Source: Dunaliella salina (lineage: Eukaryota > Chlorophyta > Chlorophyceae > Chlamydomonadales > Dunaliellaceae). From it: a stretch of DNA of 17,581 nt. Made by a program: the position numbers and the translations under genes. The first letter of the stretch is position 1. The number at the start of each line of letters is the position of its first letter. The notes under the pieces were generated by a model that saw only the letters and a program-made list of their open reading frames with translations, did not search any database and had not been told where the DNA came from. The stretch is from assembly GCA_002284615.2 (NCBI GenBank), contig MU069736.1:282707-300287 (forward strand), in the 5' to 3' direction. This document shows positions 17,101 to 17,581 of the stretch, in pieces.

Positions 17101-17337
17101 TCGATTCCGCCAAGATGCTCTTGTTTAGCACTCGCATTCCATTTCCTTAACTTTCCTTTCTTTTCCTTTCCTTCCTTGGGCGAGAGCCCTCCTCACACAC
17201 CTTGGACGCAGCTTTGAAACTGGCGAAGGGGTTTGCGGGCTGTGAGGTGGGCTTGTTGCTGCGTTTGAGGAGCTTGCCAAAGCCAACAGGCACCTTCGAG
17301 TTTGCGGCCCACTGTGATAGCAGGTCCTTGAAGGGAC
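1036..17337 (-). CDS. SBP2: SBP2-like protein gene (disordered Q-rich N-terminus, C2H2 finger, C-terminal L7Ae domain), 8 exons, partial at both ends
   Basis: Gene model assembled by eye. Exons on the minus strand are 17337-17201, 15695-13524, 9586-8794, 7574-7472, 6693-6444, 4274-4206, 2571-2420 and 1177-1036. Every junction is GT-AG and the phases agree (0, 0, 1, 2, 0, 0, 2), although one acceptor (6693) was picked among alternatives partly for phase. The product is about 1,270 residues: roughly 1-45 basic exon, 46-1033 low complexity, about 1036-1065 U1-type zinc finger, 1068-1150 linker, 1151-1272 L7Ae domain. By family knowledge, SBP2 binds the kink-turn of SECIS elements in selenoprotein mRNA and helps decode UGA as selenocysteine; the L7Ae domain makes the RNA contact. 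From memory, plant and algal members of this family can carry a C2H2 finger, which would fit. A true SECIS role is inferred; some relatives lie outside selenocysteine decoding. Upstream exons and the stop codon are missing. It could be two adjacent genes, but same strand and compatible phases argue for one. Confidence 0.72.
1650..1693. repeat. Perfect 22-bp tandem duplication
   Basis: The unit begins TCTTATTCTTGAGGAGGCGT and occurs exactly twice, at 1650-1671 and 1672-1693. It is intronic and looks recent. Confidence 0.85.
2331..2379. repeat. (CA)n microsatellite
   Basis: An uninterrupted AC run of about 49 bp. On the gene's strand it is (GT)n starting about 40 nt downstream of the 2420 donor. 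Confidence 0.97.
2420..2571 (-). CDS. SBP2: L7Ae-domain exon 1 (RNA-binding core) of the SBP2-like gene
   Basis: A 152-nt exon with acceptor TCCCCTGCAG and donor GCCAT|GTGAGT (phase 2). It encodes AAAHRWFVCGLREVRKVLRL, then RKARLVIAAPNIEGVSADGG and LDEFLGDILAM. This reproduces the SBP2-type L7Ae core: a GLREV.K.L.L.K..LVI..PN motif that holds the RNA-contacting turn, then the GGLD helix. In the family the GLREV segment contacts the SECIS kink-turn. A (CA)n/(TG)n tract starts about 40 bp into the downstream intron. Recognition is from motif identity over about 50 residues; a ribosomal L7Ae or L30e protein is less likely because the GGLD and GLREV forms are SBP2-like. Confidence 0.92.
3160..3337. 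mobile_element. Possible MITE with ~20-bp terminal inverted repeats
   Basis: The left end AAGGCCCCAGTCAAAACGAC (3160-3179) is the reverse complement, apart from one inserted base, of the right end at 3317-3337. Weaker pairing (GGTTACAGG against CCTTGTAACC) extends outward to about 3146 and 3352. The interior encodes nothing evident. I see no clear target duplication, so the class is undetermined and a chance palindrome is not excluded. Confidence 0.45.
3420..3860. repeat. Polypurine degenerate repeat tract
   Basis: G/A-rich plus strand with irregular units such as GGAGAGGAAGGAGAAAG separated by GCACACC(A/T)GG-type spacers, ending in two copies of CATGCACACCAGGGTAAGAG. On the gene's strand it is a long pyrimidine tract inside an intron. 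Confidence 0.6.
4206..4274 (-). CDS. SBP2: Exon with the N-terminal helix of the SBP2-type L7Ae region
   Basis: A 69-nt, 23-codon exon, phase 0 at both ends, between acceptor TCTTGTTGCAG and donor ATCAAG|GTGAAA. It encodes VVSELLLRIKGFQDRAMARD followed by PIK. SBP2-family proteins have, immediately before the L7Ae core, a conserved stretch of the form L..L..FQ.R....DP.KA, and this exon matches it closely (FQDR, then DP, Ile, Lys). It joins to the next exon to continue AAAHRWFVCGLREV. The region is needed for tight SECIS and ribosome binding in animal SBP2. The donor is only moderate, but the phase and protein alignment leave little doubt. Confidence 0.86.
4388..4657. repeat. 23-bp minisatellite (CATGTCAAGATGATGTGTGCCAA-like), about 11.5 copies
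   Basis: Head-to-tail units of 23 bp, core AAGATGATGTGTGCC, with the variable part CATGTC/TATGTC/CATGCC. Period equals that of the satellite at 1-420, but the sequences are not obviously related. Confidence 0.92.
4955..5130. repeat. Long (CA)n microsatellite with an N
   Basis: About 175 bp of CA repeat, impure at the left (CACGCACGCGCG) and with AACA interruptions. Position 5050 is an undetermined base, so its length may be mis-assembled. Confidence 0.97.
5218..5513. repeat. Duplicated ~115-bp segment (two copies, ~180 bp apart)
   Basis: Copies at about 5220-5334 and 5399-5513 share GAGAGGAGGCGGAGGAAGGC and TTGCCTGCAGAGCGCAGCA with a few substitutions. The minus strand of both is open over about 30 codons, but I see no exon. 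Confidence 0.8.
5505..5680. repeat. 55-bp tandem repeat, about 3 copies
   Basis: GCATGCATGTGAGTACAAGT-type starts occur at 5505, 5560, 5615 and 5670, exactly 55 bp apart. Each carries a GTGAGT or GTAAGT, on the strand opposite the gene. Confidence 0.92.
6444..6693 (-). CDS. Linker exon upstream of the L7Ae domain of the SBP2-like gene
   Basis: About 250 nt ending at a strong donor (ATATTT|GTAAGTAC) in phase 0. The frame is open and well ordered in composition: it contains AEIELLEIQARDVAES, LPWPLPKYPDFKAEF and YVLRIPPACKEIVGDKDGIF. The start is less sure. I chose acceptor GGCAAGCAG|GGTTGATG (6694) because its phase fits the finger exon (AA+G gives Lys), but its pyrimidine tract is poor; an acceptor near 6683 or 6633 or an extra exon is possible. 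The last ~20 residues align without a gap, when joined to the 4274-4206 exon, to the helix before the L7Ae domain in animal SBP2 (family memory), which supports the junction. I recognise no other domain. Confidence 0.62.
6750..6839. repeat. 30-bp tandem repeat, three nearly perfect copies
   Basis: The unit starts CAGCACAGCAGATACCTCGT, at 6750, 6780 and 6810; only the last is altered (A run). On the gene's strand each unit contains ACGAG|GTATCT, an AG|GT junction-like site. Confidence 0.95.
6936..7262. repeat. 96-bp tandem repeat with a nested 39-bp duplication
   Basis: ACATCAGTTGATTGG starts occur at 6936, 7071 and 7167. The last interval is 96 bp; the first is 135 bp because GCTGAGCATTTCCTTTCATG plus the following 19 bp is doubled within it. 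The third copy is diverged. Confidence 0.92.
7472..7574 (-). CDS. C2H2 (U1/matrin-type) zinc-finger exon of the SBP2-like gene
   Basis: A 103-nt exon between acceptor GTTGTCCAG and donor CCAA|GTGAGT. It needs one base from the preceding exon, which the 8794 donor supplies (G + GG gives Gly), and leaves phase 2. The peptide includes CTLCGVKCNSRTTLDQH followed by LSSRKH, i.e. Cys-x2-Cys-x12-His-x5-His. This spacing is typical of U1-like/matrin-type C2H2 fingers that bind RNA, often double-stranded, or proteins. All four zinc ligands are present, with the usual Leu and basic residues before the last His. By position it sits between the disordered N-terminus and the L7Ae region. The finger is clear from sequence; its membership in the same transcript rests on strand and phase. 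Confidence 0.75.
7575..8793 (-). other. Intron between the second low-complexity exon and the zinc-finger exon
   Basis: 1,219 bp from donor GTGAGG to acceptor GTTGTCCAG. Contains duplicated exon-end copies (about 8480-8793), a pyrimidine-rich tract (about 8100-8450) and a CACCCA repeat. No other exon seen. Confidence 0.75.
7770..7905. repeat. (CACCCA)n-type repeat
   Basis: ACACCC/CACCCA units with some CACACA and interruptions at about 7805-7830. Plus-strand reading gives Thr-His-Pro polymers, judged non-coding. Confidence 0.92.
8480..8860. repeat. Three tandem copies (~146-160 bp) of the second low-complexity exon's end plus its donor
   Basis: The gene's real exon end (8794 and up) is copied twice to the left. 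The second junction is at 8647/8648 (CCGGACCAG|GTGAGG on the gene's strand); a third, degenerate copy lies near 8489. Shared marks are GCATAAGCGC, GAGAGTGGCGGTGG and GAGCAGCTGCAAC. The intronic copies retain the donor but have lost the upstream coding frame. Confidence 0.8.
8794..9586 (-). CDS. P/M/Q/G-rich exon (264 codons) of the SBP2-like gene
   Basis: The exon is 793 nt, phase 0 at the acceptor (CCTCCTCGCAG|GTCAGCCC) and phase 1 at the donor (GGATCAG|GTGAGG). It joins in frame to the 13524 donor upstream and to the zinc-finger exon downstream. It begins VSPPQSAPNLGVGTPNVAA. A less biased patch follows (RADVAAYLALGRMPLQLPVY, about residues 36-55), then Pro/Gln runs, a Met/Pro/Gly-rich central part (PMPLISMPMPAMSMG) and a Gly/Met/His/Gln-rich end. 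The short ordered patch may be a binding motif; I cannot name it. The open frame runs on past the donor for 14 codons to a stop, so read-through would give an alternative C-terminus lacking finger and L7Ae domain. Both ends are duplicated into the neighbouring introns. Confidence 0.7.
9587..10225 (-). repeat. ~150-bp tandem array of 3' splice site + exon start copies
   Basis: On the gene's strand the motif CCTCACCACAG|GTCAGCC recurs with junctions after 9586, 9732, 9875, 10027 and 10175. Each is followed by an exon-start copy (CCAGAGCGC...CCAAAC...GGCAGCAGCAGCTCATGGG). Smaller 49-bp GT...AG modules lie between them (junctions near 9635, 9925, 10076 and 10224). Only the copy at 9586 is open in the gene's frame; those at 10175, 10027 and 9732 reach a stop. 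Confidence 0.88.
10962..11003 (+). repeat. Copy 2 of the 42-bp dispersed repeat
   Basis: See the partner at 721-762. On the minus strand both read AQQSCVL(N/T)EWLF, but neither lies in a supported exon. Confidence 0.55.
11186..11305 (-). CDS. Possible cassette exon inside the 3.9-kb intron
   Basis: A 120-nt (40-codon) open segment between acceptor TTCCTGCCTGTCAG and donor GAGCAG|GTCAGC, phase 0 at both ends. It could therefore be included between the two large low-complexity exons without changing frame. It encodes GSVAEANNVPVSKRVHTGKP then KLKLCHNMPGKQTLRTVLEQ, basic and not low complexity, unlike its neighbours. Two related copies lie nearby (upper ends about 10870 and 10336), sharing the acceptor and an NVPV[S/T]K-like start, but they are shorter-open or out of phase. 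It may be a real alternative exon or a decayed duplicate. Confidence 0.3.
11395..11560. other. AT-rich island with inverted ATTACAGTAAT motifs
   Basis: Markedly A+T-rich compared with its flanks. ATTACAGTAAT at 11418-11428 pairs with ATTACTGTAAT at 11528-11538, and AATATTACATTAC occurs twice. It could be a small inverted-repeat element or matrix-attachment-like DNA; no target duplication is seen. Confidence 0.5.
11690..12230 (-). repeat. ~175-bp tandem array of exon end + 5' splice site copies
   Basis: Three units with junctions after 11761, 11935 and 12111 repeat the end of the 13524-15695 exon (CAGGCAGC.AGCCCAA.TTGGG..CC) and its donor (CAG|GTCTGT, TAG|GTCAGT, CTG|GTCAGT). Each continues into GCCTCATGCTCCTCATGTAC. 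Frame is lost by single-base indels in the copies. Confidence 0.88.
12800..13275. repeat. Diverged ~285-bp duplication
   Basis: Segments at about 12825-12985 and 13085-13265 share CTGAGCAG.AGT, CCCTGCAT...TTCATTT, TCACCTGAT/TCAACCTGAT and AG.AGAAGCAC.AGCT. They are clearly related but heavily diverged, with no coding content. The stretch 12250-12800 shows only a GGGGCGGAGCCCC hairpin (about 12337-12349). Confidence 0.5.
13524..15695 (-). CDS. Large Q/S/P/H-rich exon (724 codons) of the SBP2-like gene, intrinsically disordered
   Basis: A single open exon of 2,172 nt, phase 0 at both ends. The acceptor is a pyrimidine-rich run ending CGTCCACAG at 15696; the donor is CACCACAG|GTCAGT at 13523. 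The protein is low complexity: Ser/Ala/Pro-rich start (DAPPAAPKHDVSSSSG), Gln-rich stretches around exon residues 290-380 including a possible coiled coil (QYISQLQRQLHLAQQ), a His run of ten or more followed by a Gln run of eight near residues 500-526, then Ser/Pro/Gln/His-rich sequence ending PNLGATPSPQ. No stop occurs in 724 codons. Such regions often drive condensates or protein interactions; in animal SBP2 the N-terminal half is also disordered and dispensable for SECIS binding. Function here is unknown. The last ~75 nt resemble the intronic repeat copies at 11762-12180, so this exon end was either their source or acquired from them. Confidence 0.75.
14116..14200 (-). repeat. In-exon CAG (Gln) and CAC (His) codon repeats
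   Basis: On the gene's strand a CAC run of about 10 His codons is followed by about 8 nearly pure CAG codons. They are in frame within the large exon and likely length-polymorphic. Confidence 0.9.
15975..16230. repeat. Degenerate ~28-bp minisatellite
   Basis: Units like CTTTGACAGCCTTGTGGGCT followed by CAATAAAT, best at 16115-16225 and fading leftwards (TGCCTCATGAACTCACC). Confidence 0.7.
16264..16752. repeat. 67-bp tandem duplication, second copy interrupted by the hAT-like element
   Basis: Copy 1 starts TGATGCCTCCAATTG at 16264. Copy 2 starts TGATGCCTTCAATTA at 16331, runs to 16355, and resumes after the insert at 16719 with CAATAAAC then AAAAACCAACACGAGTCCCA. Confidence 0.9.
16356..16718. 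mobile_element. Non-autonomous hAT-like DNA transposon (MITE), 363 bp
   Basis: Perfect 20-bp terminal inverted repeats (CAGTGTTGTTCCGTGCGACG at the left, its complement ending at 16718). An 8-bp target duplication, CATTAAAC / CAATAAAC with one mismatch, flanks it. A CAGTG-type end and an 8-bp duplication are the hAT superfamily signature. There is no transposase; the interior has a 36-bp subterminal direct repeat (16391-16426 and 16655-16690, two mismatches). The paralogous empty site CAACAAAC sits at 16281-16288. Confidence 0.88.
17066..17108 (+). other. tRNA-like Pol III box pair (tRNA-derived SINE head or tRNA relic)
   Basis: TGGTACAGTGG (17066) fits an A box and GGTTCGATTCC (17098) is a perfect B box. 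They start 32 nt apart, about 12 short of a normal tRNA, and the T-stem does not pair well, so it is not an intact tRNA. A TTCC-rich tail follows (17128-17176). It is intronic and antisense to the gene. Confidence 0.45.
17201..17337 (-). CDS. Exon (first visible) of the SBP2-like gene: short basic segment
   Basis: The acceptor reads CGTGTGCAG and the donor AAG|GTGTGT. The exon is 137 nt: it starts with the last two bases of a codon and ends in phase 0, matching the phase-0 start of the large Q-rich exon at 15695. It encodes 45 residues rich in Lys, Ser, Pro and Phe, starting PFKDLLSQWA and ending NPFASFKAASK. I recognise no domain. It is not low complexity, unlike the next exon, and no stop interrupts the frame. 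An upstream exon must exist, because no in-frame ATG precedes it with a sensible context and the acceptor is good; it would lie right of the window. Support comes from splice sites, phase and composition only. Confidence 0.6.
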
Positions 17338-17491
17338 CTGCACACGAGCAAGTACACAGGGACAAGAAGAGCTGTCAGGTGTGGCATGTAAAGGGATTGA
17401 TGAGCCGTCAAAGCTTTCAGTGGCTTCCACGCACCCAGGCCCTCCTTTTCCCCAGAAAAGCCTTCTAAATCCTCATACACACACAACAAAT

Positions 17492-17523
<32 letters not shown>

Positions 17524-17529
17524 CACACA

Positions 17530-17560
<31 letters not shown>

Positions 17561-17581
17561 CACACCAAATGCACTTTTGAA
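17338..17581 (-). other. Partial upstream intron with (CA)n
   Basis: No exon recognised. (CA)n with AACAC/CCAC interruptions fills 17492-17566. The acceptor of the first visible exon ends this intron at 17338. Confidence 0.6.

Larger units (their letters stand above)
15696..17200 (-). other. Intron between the first visible exon and the large Q-rich exon
   Basis: 1,505 bp from AAG|GTGTGT to the pyrimidine-rich CGTCCACAG. Holds a ~28-bp degenerate minisatellite, a 67-bp tandem repeat split by the hAT-like element, and a tRNA-like segment. Confidence 0.7.

Overview
The window is eukaryotic nuclear DNA, about half G+C, rich in (CA)n and other tandem repeats, with long introns (GT-AG, mostly YAG acceptors) and CAG-coded Gln tracts. 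This, together with a selenocysteine-machinery gene, suggests a green alga (chlorophyte, possibly Dunaliella-like). The taxon is an inference.

Almost the whole window appears to be ONE minus-strand gene running from the right edge towards the left. Eight exons join with matching phase: 17337-17201, 15695-13524, 9586-8794, 7574-7472, 6693-6444, 4274-4206, 2571-2420 and 1177-1036. The predicted fragment has about 1,270 residues. It begins with a short basic exon, followed by about 990 residues of Gln/Pro/Ser/Met-rich disordered sequence with His and Gln runs. After that come a U1-type C2H2 zinc finger and a linker exon, and at the C-terminus an L7Ae/L30e domain of the SECIS-binding protein 2 (SBP2/SECISBP2) family. 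The three L7Ae exons are the secure part. The zinc finger, linker and disordered exons are joined to them by strand, order and phase. The first exon(s) lie beyond the right edge, and the last residues and stop codon are not resolved at the left.

The introns (0.8-3.9 kb) are packed with repeats. In the 3.9-kb intron (9587-13523), a short module carrying an AG|GT splice junction recurs about 16 times in gene orientation. It forms a ~150-bp array next to the 3' splice site and a ~175-bp array copied from the 5' splice-site end, plus three copies of another acceptor+exon-like unit. One of these three could be an open 120-nt cassette exon. The next intron carries tandem copies of the neighbouring exon end with its donor. 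The gene thus looks like a site of repeated splice-junction duplication.

Mobile DNA: a 363-bp non-autonomous hAT-like element (16356-16718) has perfect 20-bp inverted ends and an 8-bp target duplication, and an adjacent tandem copy preserves the empty site. There is also a possible 178-bp inverted-repeat element (3160-3337), a tRNA-like A/B-box segment (about 17066-17108), an AT-rich palindromic island (11395-11560), and many mini- and microsatellites. I found no convincing second gene, rRNA, intact tRNA or CRISPR array.
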